From Marthasterias glacialis (lineage: Eukaryota > Echinodermata > Asteroidea > Forcipulatida > Asteriidae), in contig OU452223.1 of the NCBI GenBank assembly GCA_911728455.2, forward strand, positions 6,532,174 to 6,596,173: 64,000 bases of DNA, in the 5' to 3' direction. The notes under the pieces are model-generated. The model did no database searches. It saw only the letters and a program-made list of their open reading frames with translations, and was not told the origin of the DNA. This document shows, piece by piece, positions 12,456 through 24,943 of this stretch. How positions within the stretch are numbered: position 1 is the stretch's first letter; the number at the start of each line of letters is the position of its first letter. A program made the translations under genes and the position numbers.

Positions 12456-13685
12456 AAAAAAAATTATCCGTTTCAACCGGAAGTAAGGGTCAAATAGGGT
12501 CACATCTTCAACACAATTTTTAGAATGGTTAACGAGCTTTCAGATGAAGTAATGATTATTAATGAATTCTGTTTTGTTATTGAAAAATAATCTTTTTGAA
12601 AAATAAAATTTCAACTTCCTCTTTCGACCGGAAGTCAAGGTCAAATGGGGTCACAAACTGTGTAAGATGTGCAGAGTAATTGAAGATCTTTGATATGGTG
12701 CAAAGATCTTGTATGTATCATTTACGGTTCTTCAGATATGAATTTTTGAAATATTAAACATTAACTTATTGTAATGACGTCATCGATGACGTCATCATCC
12801 AGAAAAAACAGTGCAGTTTACTGCACAGTAAAGTTGAAGGTAATAGTAAGTTTCAAGACTGTACCTCGTTTAGTTAATGACCTATGAATCTTTTTATATG
12901 TTAACTTCAACTTCCGGTTTCGACCGGAAGTAAAGGTCAAATGGGGTCACACTTTCTGTAAGACATGTAGACTGGTTAAAGTGTTTGCAGATGAAGTAAT
13001 GGTTATTACTATAGCCTGTTTTTTATTGAAATAGGATTTTTTGGAAAAATGACATTTTAACTTCCGGTTTCGACCGGAAGTCAAGGTCAAATGGGGTCAC
13101 ACACTGTGTAAGATTTGTAGAGTAATCGAAAAGCTTTCATATGGTGCAAAGATCTTGTATGTAACATATACGGTTCTTCAGATATGGATTTTTTAAATAT
13201 TAAACTTTGATTTAATATAATGACGCAATCAATGACGTCATCTTTTACGGCCAGAAGACAATGTCAAACTGGTATTATGTCTGTGCCAAAGTTTGAGCAG
13301 GCTAACCGATCTTCAAACTGTCATTCAAATTTTGACAATATCATTAGCAGTTCTTGAGATATGATTTTTTGAAATTTTGAACTTCCGGTTTCGACCGGAA
13401 GTAAAAGTCAAATGAGGTCAAGTTGTGCACGACAATTAAAGGTCATTACAAGAACTTTTATGTTTTGAAAGAATCTTGTACGTAGCTTTTCTGGTTCTCA
13501 AGATATTAATTTTCTAATTATTAATGGTTTATTTAGCATAATGACGTCATCAATGACGTCATCATTCTAAAAAAGTTGCGGTTTCATCTACTAACTATGG
13601 TTCATGTTCCTGATAAGTTTCAAGTTCATATAAGCTTTACTTTTGTTAAAAATCGACGGAGAAGGTTCGCTGATAAGAATACGAG
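12456..13685 (-). mobile_element. Diverged Helitron-like unit
   Basis: Contains the same themes as H1 (CGACCGGAAGT palindromes at about 12610, 12915, 13070 and 13385, AGGTCAAATGGGGTCA repeats, TGACGTCATC pairs) but in clearly diverged sequence. It has no clear CTAG hairpin end of its own. It looks like an older member of the same family, probably the flank into which or beside which newer copies were added. Confidence 0.5.
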
Positions 13686-13686
13686 G

Positions 13687-13722
<36 letters not shown>

Positions 13723-13835
13723 TAACAATAACAATAGGTTTTCGGCTCAATGCCGAACACCTAATAACAATAGGTTTTCGGCTGCTGGCCGAACACCTAA
13801 CAAGAGGTCTTCGGACCAGAGTCCGAACACCTAAA
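13686..13835. repeat. A run plus three 5' palindromes at the array's polarity switch
   Basis: A 35-base A run is followed by three palindromic units of the GGTTTTCGGCT..GCCGAACACC type. Left of this point the units are on the minus strand; right of it they are on the plus strand. It therefore marks a head-to-head junction of two Helitron arrays. Confidence 0.65.
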
Positions 13836-13837
13836 AA

Positions 13838-13932
13838 AATATTTCGCCCGTCAGCATAGCACAAATAGACAAAAAACCTGCACACAATATTGACCTTAAA
13901 ATTACGTAATTAAGCCGAACACCGTGAGTTTG
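13838..13932 (+). mobile_element. H1 3'-terminal fragment
   Basis: About 95 bases matching the terminal part of H1 (ATTTCGCCCGTCAGCATAGC through GCCGAACACCGTGAGTTTG), now on the plus strand. The hairpin is cut in its first arm and the sequence passes straight into the TC start of the next element. It looks like a remnant left by insertion or recombination within the array. Confidence 0.55.
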
Positions 13933-13938
13933 TTTTTT

Positions 13939-15634
13939 TCTGGGCTTTCTTAGTCGTCGAGACTTGTCCGCAAATTTTCTCAAAAAGTTAAGCTTGTATG
14001 AACTTGAAACTTACCATGTACAAAGATATTAGTAAGTAGATGAAACCGCGAATTTTTTGGAATGATGACGTCATTGATGACGTCATGACGTTAAATCAAC
14101 GTTAAATAATTCAAAAAATCATAACTCCTGAAGTACACAATGGATTTTTACAATCTATACATCATCGGAAAGGTCTTTAAAAAATAATTAAATGTCTCAC
14201 AGAGATAACCCCAATTTGACCTTGTCTTCCGGTTCAAACCGGAAGTTGAAGCAAAAAATGCTTAAAAAGTCACAATTTAAGCTGTGGAGTCAATATAAAA
14301 CAGAATTTGGACCTAATTTCAGTGTACGAAATAAAATGTAGTTTATGACCTTTGAAAATATTACATTGATAACGTCATCAAATGTTACAGTTCTTACGAC
14401 GACGAGTTTAAAAATAAAAAAAATATTATTTCAAATTTTGTATGAGCAAATTACATGTTGAATTTTTTAGTAATAGATAACGACTATAAAAGCCTAATTG
14501 TGAAATTTTAACAAAATTGGCCGTTGCATAACGAAGTTATATTAAGGTGAAACGTGCCGTTTTTAGCGCGATCACCGATAGAGTCTGTACAGTTACCACC
14601 CCCCCCCCCCCCCCCCCCGTGCGTGTGCACTCTAGGATTTTACTGCGTGTTGTGTATAGTATATACACAGCGCTGCTCGGTAGTAGTGTCAACAACAGTA
14701 ATGCGTGCACAGTAACTTGGCATGCTTCCAAGAAATGAACCTGCGAGGCGCATACACAGTGCTTTTACAAACTAAGACCGTTAATTTGAAATAGCGCCCT
14801 CAAACCTGTATGGACGCACACTTCTTTATTTTATTGACACCACGTAGATGCCGAACAAAATGGAGGGCAGCAAGGCTTAATGTTTCGATAAAAGGCAAAA
14901 TGAATACTTTTTTGAAATGTAATTAAAAGTGTTGTATACTATCAGTTATTTTTTCACTTCGTGGCTGTTTACATGAAAATTCCAATGTAAAAAGATACTG
15001 CAGCCTTCATCCATGTAATAAATAATTCAAAAAATTCATAACTCAAGAACGGCAAATGCTACATTCAAAATCTTTGGTGCATATGAAAGGTCTTGTAATG
15101 TTGGACAAATTGTATGCACACCGTGACCCCATTTGACTTTCACTTCCGGTCGAAACCGGAAGTAGTAGTTTTTTATATAAAAAATTGTTTCTGAATAACG
15201 TAAATTTGTGTATTAATATAATAACTTAATTTTAAAGCCCTTCGACGATTCTAAAAATGTTTACAAAGTTTGACCTCATTTGACCTTCACTTCCGGTCGA
15301 AACCGAAAGTTGAAGTTTGCACATACAAAAATATGTATCTTATTAATGTCACATGGTACATTAACAATCGGTACATCAACTCAAAGCTCTCTGACAATTC
15401 TAAATAACATGCACAAGGTGTGACCCTATTTGACCTTTAGTTCCTTTCAAACCGGAAGTTGAAGTTTCATATGACAAACCTTCATGCATAAAGATAAAAA
15501 AGTACAAATAAATATTTCGCCCGTCAGCATAGCACCAATAGACAAACAACTTGCACACAATATTGAAATTAAAATTTTCAATTACGTAATGAAGCCGAAC
15601 ACCGTGAGTTTGTTCACAAACTCTAAATTTCTAG
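13939..15634 (+). mobile_element. H1 Helitron-like element with H3-type interior
   Basis: Plus-strand unit starting TCTGGGCTTTC and ending with hairpin, seven bases and CTAG at 15631-15634. The first 160 and last 650 bases are H1. The middle (about 14100-14900) matches the reverse complement of H3 interior, including the TTTTAGCGCGATC stretch. It is therefore chimeric in family structure, much like the complete copy at 50757-52948. A long C run interrupts it near 14600. Confidence 0.6.
14598..14618 (+). repeat. Poly-C run
   Basis: About 20 consecutive C bases inside the Helitron interior. The related copy at 51480 has only CCCC at this place, so the run expanded after the copies separated. 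Proline-rich or glycine-rich frames across it are artefacts. Confidence 0.85.
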
Positions 15635-15640
15635 TTTTTT

Positions 15641-16305
15641 TCTGGGCTTTCTTAGTCGTCGAAACTTGTCCACAAATTTTCTCAAAAAGTTAAGCTTTTA
15701 TGAACTTGAAACTTACCATGTACAAAGATATTAGTGAGTAGATGAAACCGCGAATTTTTTGGAACGATGACGTCATTGATGACGTCATGACGTTAAATAA
15801 ACGTGAAATAATTCAAAAATTTAATAACTCAAGAACGGCAAATGCTACATTCAAAATCGTTTCTGAATAACGTAAATTTGTGTATTAATATAATAACTTA
15901 ATTTTAAAGCCATTCGACGATTCTAAAAATGTTTACAAAGTTTGACCTCATTTGACCTTCACTTCCGGTCGAAACCGGAAGTATAAGTTTGCACATACAA
16001 AAATATGTATCTTATTAATGACACATGGTACATTAATAATCGCTACATCAACTCAAAGCTCTCTGACAATTCTAAATAACATGCACAAGGTGTGACCCTA
16101 TTTGACCTTTAGTTCCTGTCAAACCGGAAGTTGAAGTTTCATATGACAAACCTTCATGCATAAAGATAAGAAAGTACCAAAAATGTTTCGCCCGTCAGCA
16201 TAGCACCAATAAACAAAAAACTTGCACACAATATTGAAATTAAAATTTTCAGTTACGTAATTAAGCCGAACACCGTGAGTTTGTTCACAAACTCTAAATT
16301 TCTAG
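15641..16305 (+). mobile_element. Short H1 Helitron-like element
   Basis: Head-to-tail with the previous unit: CTAG of that unit, a T run, then TCTGGGCTTTC at 15641. It ends with the H1 hairpin (arms GAGTTTGT and ACAAACTC) and CTAG at 16302-16305. It is internally shortened: about 660 bases, with the left and right parts of H1 fused near 15850. This is the right-hand limit of the array. Confidence 0.6.
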
Positions 16306-17518
16306 TTTTGTTTGTGTTTGTGTAGGTGTAGTGAAGTCTACACGGTACATGGGGTGAAAAATCTCGCCACATATCGGACATGGTATATGGTGGCCACATT
16401 ACCCGGAGGACAAAATACCCTACGACACCGGCCGGGGCTTGAAAATGCCCCTACGATAGGGCTCCCCGGACGGCTGATGCTCAACTCTTTAAAAAGTGTC
16501 AAGTATTTTTAGAAAACTTCTTCTTATAAAAGGGTTTATCAGGACCAAAAGAGCTATCAAGTGAAGTTAAATCAGATAGAAAATGATAGCTTATCATGAT
16601 GTAGTCAGGTTATTCTAGTTCTACACTCCTTGGTTTTATCATAGAGCAAGGACTTGGTGTGTGTGGCCACACGGAACATTATTGCTACGCTAGATTTTAT
16701 TTGTTTATTTGATTATATCGATACTTATTCTAATATAGATATTTATCCATTATTGTTAGTAAACTTTTGCCCGGCCTGAAGTTATAGTTTTGTTATTATA
16801 TTTGTTACTTGACCTTCACCCCCACCTTATTAATGAGTACTTTCTCTTGATACACAACGTTCAAATTCATAATTAGCTTAAATTTTAATGGTATAATCCT
16901 TTAATAATAACCATATTGCAGGATAACATTGAAAATTTAACTGGCTGCTTTATGTACATTTTAAATTTAAGACATGTTTACTACTTTTATTATCTAAATA
17001 TTTGCTTAAAAATTAACAAACAAGATCACAGAACTCAAAATTATTCTTTTTGCGAGGATTTATGTATCTTTATTCACTGTTTCAGGTACATGCGTACAAA
17101 GAATTGTTAGAATTTGAAGAATGTTTAATAGTTGCATTTTAAATCGTCACAGAACAGAGTTACTTCTTGTTTCTAATTGACCCCTCTGTATCCCCACCGA
17201 AATATGTCGGTGTCTACAATTATGGTGCAGCAGAAATATCTTTTGCAAAGAAGAAAGGATTGCATCAACAATGGATAACTTGACTTAAAAGATTTCAAAG
17301 AAACTATCTTTTTAACCCTGGGGTCCTCCGCAATGAACATTTTTTCGAGGTGGATCCACAAGCTGATTTTTTATCAACACCCTGTCTTTTAGGTCAATAA
17401 CCCACCTATGCAAGCCCAAACCTACACCTAGAATCAGTTTTCTCAACTTGCGATTTTTTTAGATAGACCCTTTTGCCAACACAGGGCCGCCCGAGGATTG
17501 CACTTGTCTTACGGTTCA
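16306..17518. other. Unannotated AT-rich DNA
   Basis: After the array there is a 200-base GC-richer stretch (about 16330-16500) and then plain AT-rich sequence. Open frames are short and have no recognisable domain. I see no repeat shared with the rest of the window. Confidence 0.5.
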
Positions 17519-18290
17519 ATTAGTCAATCGAGGCTTTTCTTTCTTGATATCTGTGAAAAATATTCTAGAGTTTGTACCAGAGACCTTCGAGTGGCTGAAT
17601 TAAAGCCAGTAAGGACAGTTCCAGCAAGTCTTGGAAATTGTGCAAGTAACGTATAAATGTGCACGATGTGGTAGTGTAGTTGCACGACGGAACGTTTTGG
17701 CCAGACGACCGAGAACACGCACTTTTCAACACAAGAATTTCAGTTTTGAAGCTGAATCATCCAAAGAAATGGCTTTCCGAAACTGTGTGATTAATTTGAA
17801 TAGTTGACATTTCGCAAGGCTAGGTATAAACACTCACTTTTCCAACGTTCTTTACCTTTTGTTTTTTTACAGTGATTCACAAACAACATAAAACAGGCAG
17901 GTGGCTACATAGTCGTCCGACGCCGCTAGTGCAAAACTCAAAATAAACCTCTTTTGTAGTATAATTGGTAGTTTATGAAACAGAATGTGATTAATATCAA
18001 TGTCACAAGATAGGGCCTACAACTTAATAAAAGGGCTTGGTAACTGTGATACCAAGAGCCGACTTTTGGTGTGACTCTGTCGGTCACGGCATGTTTTTGC
18101 ACGTAGTATGACGTAGTACCCACTTCAGGTCACGTGATGACATGTAAACATTGGTCGCGACCAATCGAATAAACAAATGCAACAATCATGATGTACTGTA
18201 CTGCACTTTCCTATGGAGGACGTCGTGTTTGTTTACATTTAATACCCACTACGGGTCACATGACGTGAGTCGCGCAATGTACGGGGTCGC
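17519..18290 (-). mobile_element. Rearranged copy of the TAGACCGATTG inverted-repeat element
   Basis: 17519-18160 is the reverse complement of most of the element at 30988-31812, including GTCGTCCGACGCC, GGTCACGTGATGACATGT and CCAGACGACCG. It is then followed at about 18165-18290 by the other terminal part in the opposite sense, ending GTCGCGCAAT. The copy is therefore a rearranged form in which the two ends point the same way round a junction near 18162. No coding capacity. Confidence 0.65.
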
Positions 18291-18890
18291 GGAGGCCACT
18301 TAGCTAAATGGGCGTGTTTTTCTGCCTAACTCGGTTGCGCTTGCGCACTTCAAACCCCTGCCACTAGTCTGGTTCCCAGACCAAAAAAATTCCGACTATT
18401 CTCTGTCGATTTTAGGGTCGAGGTATCACCCAAATGTCACTTGACAAAAAAGGAGGAATTCCTCCTTTTCCGAAAATATCCTAAATGCTCCAAACTCGTT
18501 GTCGTCAACATTCGGACAGTGTGGTTGATAGTCGGCCATTTCTTTTGTTGATAAAGATTCAAAGATTTTGCAGACACATCCCATTATTACTTTTCTTTTT
18601 CTTTTCTTTTCCCCCAACAAATGCAACACTATATTAAAGTTTTATTTCGAACATCGAAGAAAAACTCATTTATCCCTGGCAAACAATGTTCTGGTCCGCT
18701 AGGTCTCATTGTCTCCTTGTTTTGGTGCCGCGCCGGCCTGACCAATCATGATGCGTATTCCAAGGGCTATCAAAATTTGGTAGACCAATCACAAGTGGCG
18801 CGGGTTGCACGAAGCCGCCACGTGTAAGCATTGCAGTTCATTCTCTGTAACGGCATCGGAGAGAGAGGGTCAAAAAGTATTTTCTTTGTA
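18291..18890. other. Spacer; possible 5' flank of the Ngaro element
   Basis: No gene recognised. A perfect GGAGGAATTCCTCC palindrome lies at about 18451. The last 250 bases may be the untranslated leader of the retroelement that follows, but I could not identify its terminal repeat. Confidence 0.4.
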
Positions 18891-18900
18891 GTCTTGAATT

Positions 18901-20735
18901 ATGGGCAGAAGACGAATTCAGAAGCGGAATGAGGTACCGCAATCCTCAAATCTGCGTACACTAACGGGGAGTAGCCATGGACGGCAAACAAGGGCGCAGG
19001 CCCGTGCAAAACACCGATTAGCAGTAGAGCAAGAAAAGGAGCATGATTTAGGGCAAAATCTTGGACGAGCACAGGAGCAACAAGTCACGGTAGAAATACA
19101 CCAAGAACCAAGGGCACAACAGGATCAAAACCAAGGGCGACAACGACGTCAGATGCCCCCACCAGCAGCAGCACGACCGCCACTGCAACAACCGTTGGTC
19201 GGATTGGAAGTGGAACCGACCCCACAGGTAGAAACCGGTGAAGCTCCGGCACCGGTACCAGGTCAACAATTGCAACCAGGGCCATTACCAGGGGTACATC
19301 GTCCCGCTCAACAAGAAACGCAACAACGACGTGCCACGCCCAGAGTAGAAGCAAATAGGCTGCTTGAAGGTAACTTCCAATTACATGATATCAATAATGC
19401 ATCTACTATTAATAGTACAAATCCTGATGTAAATAGTGAGGGCAACAATCTTGACAGCACTAATAATGCATTGACAAATGTTCAACAGCAGGAAGAAATA
19501 TCTGGAGATAATGATCCATCAATGACAAATAATAGCATGGACGGCAACAATGGGATAGCTCAAGTGAGGGTACCATTGGTAGCATGCAGAGTGCATTTAA
19601 TACCCAAGCGGGCGTTAACGATAACATGCCAATTATGAATGTGCCAGTAGTGGTCAATAACACAGACACATCTGGAATGCCTAATCAGGAACTATTTCAT
19701 CAACAACAGTTAGGTTTCACACCACTGATGTCAGCATTTAGCCCACTTGGAACGGGTGTGCAGCAAAGCGTAAAAACCAAGATTGTAAAAGGAGAATACA
19801 TAGATTTGGTGACATTGTTAGAAAAAAGGGACCCTTACTGGCAACATCAAGAAAACCAAGGCATAGCTTTGTCAGTGAACCAGTCAGGTCAAATTGTGTG
19901 GAAAAGTAAAAAACCAAAGCAATTTATAACTTCCATCAATGCATGGACATCAGCCTTTTTAATCTATACATCCATTTACTTGAGTGCACATGCTAACCGC
20001 GCACAGGAATTACTCAAATACATGCATTTGATTAGGACAGCCGCATCGCGGTATGGGGGCTTCGGATGGAGGTCTTACGACCAACAATTCAGGGCAAGAA
20101 TGCAAGAATGTCCACTTCGTAGCTGGGCGATGGTAGATGGTGAATTGTGGGCACTATACATGACACCATCACCAGTCACTGGCAGTAATTTCACTGCTGG
20201 AATACGACCACGTGGATTTAGTGCAAATGGTTTTCGCCCCAATTTCCAAATAGAGACCAGGGAAATAGTGGTTTTCGCTCCCAACTGTCAAATACAGGCT
20301 GGAAAACCAATTAAAAAGTGTGTTTCGACTTCAACAAACGTTCAGGCTGTCAAAAGAAGTTGTGCACGTACAAACACAAGTGCATGTACTGCAAGGAGTC
20401 AGGACATGGATATTTCGATTGCAAAAAGACCTAAGTGGGATTCATATAATCACAAACATGCAGGTACACAATTGAAGCAACCATGCCCAAATAATTTTGT
20501 ATGCTGTAAGTATCCGTCTCCAGTAAACACCGATACATTATTAACGTTGTTAAACAGTTATCCAAACAAAAAGGCGGCAAAATTATCACAAGAAGGTTTT
20601 GTGCAAGGATTTAGATTAGGTTACAATGGGGATCGTAATGCACGGGAATCTACTAACCTGAAGTCAGTACTGCATGACCCAGAACTAGCAATCCAAAAAC
20701 TTCAAAAAGAGATGAAAGCTAAACGGCAAGTTTGA
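18901..20735 (+). pseudogene. Gag-like region of the Ngaro element
   Basis: The first part is a Q, P and A-rich basic region, low in complexity. The later part (about 19790-20240) has the conserved DIRS/Ngaro Gag core with the signatures NAWTSAFLIYTSIYL and WRSYDQQFR, which in this group precede a small zinc-knuckle region rich in C and H. It would form the nucleoprotein particle of the element. Part of a broken element. Confidence 0.75.
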
Positions 20736-21382
20736 TCGTGTCACCAATAGGTATTATACCAAAAGCCGAACCAGGGAAATTCAGACTAATACAGCATCTA
20801 TCTTACCCAGAAGGCGAGTCCATCAATGATGGCATTGATCCTGAATTATGCACGGTCAAGTATAATAGCTTTGATAGTGCAGTACAACTTGTGGCAGGGG
20901 TGGGAAAGGGAGCCATGATGGCAAAAGAAGATATCGAATCAGCATTTAGATTACTCCCTGTACACCCAGATGACTTTGCATTATTAGGAATGAAAGTGCA
21001 AGATAAATACTTTGTGGATAAAACACTCCCCATGGGAGCCTCTTGTTCCCCAGCACTATTCGAAACCTTTTCCACATTTATAGAATGGTTGGCAAAAAAG
21101 AATGCATGTACAGATCGAATCACACATTACTGCGATGATTTCTTTATGACAGGTGTGGCTGACGAAAAGAATAACTTGTCATGTTCGTTTATCAAACGTA
21201 GCTTTCAAAATACATGCAAACAATTGGGGGTTCCTTTATCGCCAGAAAAGGAAGTTGGTCCAGTGACAAAAATAACATACCTGGGGCTGGAAATTGATTC
21301 TGTAAACCTAGTCATCTCAATACCACATCAAAAACTATCAAAGATTAAAGAAAAGGTGAAACAGGCCCTGACATGGAGTTGA
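20732..21382 (+). pseudogene. Reverse transcriptase region of the Ngaro element
   Basis: Typical DIRS-group fingers and palm: SPIGIIPKAEPGKFRLIQHL, the KEDIESAFRLLPVHP block (motif A aspartate), PMGASCSPALFE (motif B) and HYCDDFF (motif C, with the catalytic DD). The Y-C-DD form and the GASCSP motif are typical of tyrosine-recombinase retroelements rather than of LINEs. Part of a broken element. Confidence 0.85.
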
Positions 21383-21428
21383 TAACATTAAAAGACCTAC
21401 AATCAGTGATTGGTTCATTGTCATTTGT

Positions 21429-22165
21429 ATGCAAAGCGCAATAACCGCGCACACGGCAGCTATAGCCTTTGCGCACAAAGCTAATGGGTGGAGAGACCCG
21501 TCAGATAATTTTATAATTAAGAAGATTAAGGAAGGATGCAGGAGAGATAACCCACATATGGATATTAGACATCCTATCACGTCTAATATACTAAAACAGT
21601 TGACAAGAGTTTTACCATCCATATGTAAATCACGCTATAATGAACACCTGCTATTTAGAGCAGCATTTACAGTGGCATTTTTGGGGTTTCTACGGGTGGG
21701 GGAATTCACATGCAGCAGCAAGAATGCTATATCCGATAGAGTCTTATCTCAACAGGACGTATCAATCCAAAACGCACAGTCAGCATTCATGCAATTACGA
21801 ATTACATATTCGAAAATTGATCAGAGAGGTGTAACTTCCTATCTAAGAATAGAGAGTGCACGGGACATAGACGTTTGCCCTGTAAAAGCCATGTCAGATT
21901 TCCTACAAGTCAGACAAGTCATCAGGGCCCACACTTGATTCACTTTAATGGGGAACCATTAACATCATATCAATGTAATCACATACTGAAACAGGGAATT
22001 ATGCTGATAGGTCTACCTCCAGAAAAATATAGCTCACATAGCTTTAGAATTGGAGCAGCCACAATGGCTTCTCAGAATGGTTTCTCTGAAGAAGAAATTA
22101 AGCAAATGGGACGATGGAAGTCCTCCGCAGTTCAAATTTACGTGAGACCACACCAAATGTTCTAG
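21429..22165 (+). pseudogene. Tyrosine recombinase region of the Ngaro element
   Basis: The N-terminal part has the AFLGFLRVGEFTC block that carries the first catalytic arginine of phage-integrase-type recombinases. The C-terminal part has SSHSFRIGAATMAS (H-x-x-R) and GRWKSSAVQIYVRP, with the nucleophilic tyrosine in the last block. In this family the enzyme inserts a circular DNA form without target duplication. Part of a broken element. Confidence 0.85.
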
Positions 22166-22513
22166 TTACTGAGTCATTTAGTAATGATTGCAAGTTTCAC
22201 TGCCGACAACGAGAAGGCTGGTATTAATTAGTCTAACTTAAACTGTCCTTCTGCAGAGAGACATTATGTGGAAATGTTGTGAGTAATACACTTTCAACGA
22301 GGGAGAAGCGGCACAAGCCAGTGTATTAATAACAAATTCATGTTCTTTTCGCAGGTATACACCATGTGGAAATGTCGAAAGTATGACTCTTTCATCAAAT
22401 AAAATGAAGATGTATTGTATTTATTACCTACCTTTGTAAAAAAAAATGTGTAGTGCAGCAGATCAAAGAAGTATGGACTCGTTGCTGTTGTGTCTCTTTC
22501 TCTTACATTTCAG

Positions 22514-23030
22514 ATTCAATGGTTACGTTGGTAATGGGGGACTCAATCGTTGCCAATGCGGGAAAGAAGGGAGACCAGTTAAGTGGAGGAGGACACACTA
22601 TTTGGTCGGGTCTTCCAGGGGCAAGATGTGCTGGTCTAAATGGTCGTCTACTCAGGCTGCTGAACAAAAACAGGGCTCCGACGACACTCATTCTCCACTT
22701 ATACAGGAACTAATGATATTCTTAAGAGTTCCACATGGGAGATAAGTAAGCGGGTAAAAGAAAATATCAAGGGTATCCGCCAGCTTCTACCTCACACTAG
22801 GATTATCTGGTCGGATATCATGATAAGACTGTCGCACGCCGATGAAATAAAAAAGGGCGCAGGGCTAGCAGCCACTAGAAATGTCAATAAGACAGCGCAC
22901 AAGATTTGTCGAGAGGAAATCAGAACCAATGTTCATGTTATCACTCCAGTGTATTCAACAGAAGCAACCTAAGAGTAGATGGGAAACCCATATACAAATG
23001 GGATGGCACACACCCTTTAGAATTAATTTG
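22514..23030 (+). pseudogene. SGNH hydrolase region of the Ngaro element
   Basis: The SGNH/GDSL nucleophile block VTLVMGDSIVANAG lies at about 22524-22565. A block of the form HTRIIWSDIMIRLSHADE follows at about 22794-22845, as in SGNH domains of Ngaro elements. Family knowledge suggests an esterase activity whose role in transposition is unknown. The region is preceded by a pyrimidine-rich TTTCAG at about 22508-22513. Part of a broken element. Confidence 0.7.
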
Positions 23031-23180
23031 GTTCCCACGTGTTCAGACATACATTGTCACAAGCGTTAACAATTTTCAATACAAATCCAGATAGCTTCTC
23101 ATACCCACCAGGGTCAGCGGATGTGTGAGCACCACAAATTATGAACAAAGTAAAAAGGGAAACAATGGAAGAACGAACGA

Positions 23181-23198
23181 ATAATAATAATAAAAAAA

Positions 23199-23229
<31 letters not shown>

Positions 23230-23232
23230 ATA
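23181..23232 (+). repeat. (AAAT)n microsatellite
   Basis: Runs of AATAATAAT then about ten AAAT units. It gives apparent tyrosine/leucine/isoleucine-rich frames on the minus strand that are not genes. A G run of about 13 bases follows at 23290. Confidence 0.85.
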
Positions 23233-23305
23233 CATAACTTCATTAAAGATTCGGAGAATAAATTAAACCAGAAATTAATGGCAACAAATCGGGGGGGGGG
23301 GGGGT

Positions 23306-24943
23306 ATGCAAGTTGCTTGCATTTTATGACAAGCAACTTGTTTGGCAGTTTGTAAAATTGAATTAAACCATGACCTTATATAAATACAGGATAACATATA
23401 GATAATTATCTTGTGAGTATCGTAGTTTTCTGTCAGGTAGACTCCTGCGAGAAATGCTTTGGCAGACGCTCGGAGCAAGTGATGTACATAAAATTATATA
23501 ATTACAATAACAGACGAGAATTAAGGTTCCAGCCATTAAATCTCTTATATTGGCCTTTATTGCTTGCTCCCTTTGGCTCACCGGTCCCATCACCGAGTGA
23601 AGTCAGTGCCTTGGAGTAGACACTTCCAAAGCCGTGCATTTTTTATTGCTATATTGTGTAAGTCCGCGGCGAACTTATCTGAATTGATAATTCTTGGTTT
23701 TCTGATAGACATCAGGAAGTTCCTCCAGTCTTACCACTGGAGGAAAAGAATTGTGTGTAGTGGCATTTCGTCCACTTTTGATTAAACCCCTTTCATGTTC
23801 TTAAAATAGAGTTGGCTGAACCCTTTGATTGTTGCAATGTTTATTTGACCAAAAGAGTCAGATTAAGGGAAATAAATTTTGACCCTGTCCGTGCGAGACA
23901 GTGAGCTTCAAACGTGTGTGTCATGAGTCTTTCATTGTGAGTCGAGGATAATTGAATATATTTAGGACATTTTTACAAACTGATTATCCCAGGCTTTTTT
24001 TAAAGTAAACAAAGCCGTCATCATCCAATGACATCGTCTACCGTTGGTGAGTAATGAATATTTATATATTGCGTCATAATTATGTTTAGCTTTGGATGCT
24101 GCCTGACCTAAGATTTTTAACAAGAGTCGTCAGGGAATCTTTGGTCAGGGAACCAGACTTCCCTGCCACAGGCCAACACTAGTACCACATTGTGTTGTAC
24201 CATAGAGCACGCCGTTATTGTAGGCATGTAACTCGAAGTTATGGAGTCGTATGACAGCCCAACAAAATTTATCAACTTTGCAGATAACCATTCAAGTTGA
24301 AACTTATGTCTATAATTTCTGAATTTTCTGATTGTCACCTGTTTGTGTCTTTCTAACTTGGAAACTGTTTCATCAAATAAAAGTAACAGGGATAACTAAT
24401 GATAAAGTCATAAACTTTCCTTGGAACAAGTTGGGACAAGTGAAGCAAACATTTCTTTTAACAACAGAACCCGAAACTTCTACAAATTTATTATTTTTCC
24501 CCGCAACAGTTCAGGTGTGTTCACACTTCACTGTGTTAATTCTGATTAGTAATAGTGTAATTTAACAAAACAAAAATTCCTTCCGATCCAAAATAACTCA
24601 AATCTAAATGTTCAGAAACGATAGCTGTGGCAAAACCACAACCACTAAACAAAAAAATCTTAATCAAAAACCAGTTTTCTCCTATAAAACCAATACAGTG
24701 CCAATTGCAAATTACTGAAAAGAACATTGTGGCATTAAACCTAGAAGTTTAAGAAGAAAGATGCAAACTGAACACGATCATGTGTACGAAATAAAATAAA
24801 ATACAAAGTCACAAGCGCACTTGCAAGAAGCTTAACACTCATGCTTCAGAGAGGATGTGGGCAGAGTCCGCAATAAACAAACTTCAAAACCTGCACAAGT
24901 GAAGCTCATCAGGTTATTCAGAATCCTTCTTAACAATAATGTG
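23306..24943. other. Unannotated intergenic DNA
   Basis: No gene, repeat family or RNA recognised. Small open frames lack domain signatures and are not in a context suggesting exons. Confidence 0.5.

Larger units (their letters stand above)
18900..23050 (+). mobile_element. Ngaro-type (DIRS-like) tyrosine-recombinase retroelement, broken
   Basis: In order on the plus strand: a Gag-like region, a reverse transcriptase region, a tyrosine recombinase region and an SGNH hydrolase region. This order with an SGNH domain is known for Ngaro-group elements in animals, which lack an aspartic protease and DDE integrase. The element is a fossil with several breaks. I did not find its split direct repeats, so both ends are approximate. 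The coding regions are still easily recognised, suggesting moderate age. Confidence 0.8.

Noticed and set aside
18426-18629. Minus-strand frame with GCVCKIFESL, resembling sulfotransferase exon 5 start
   Set aside because: The resemblance covers only a few residues, lacks the following conserved segments and has no splice acceptor at the right place.
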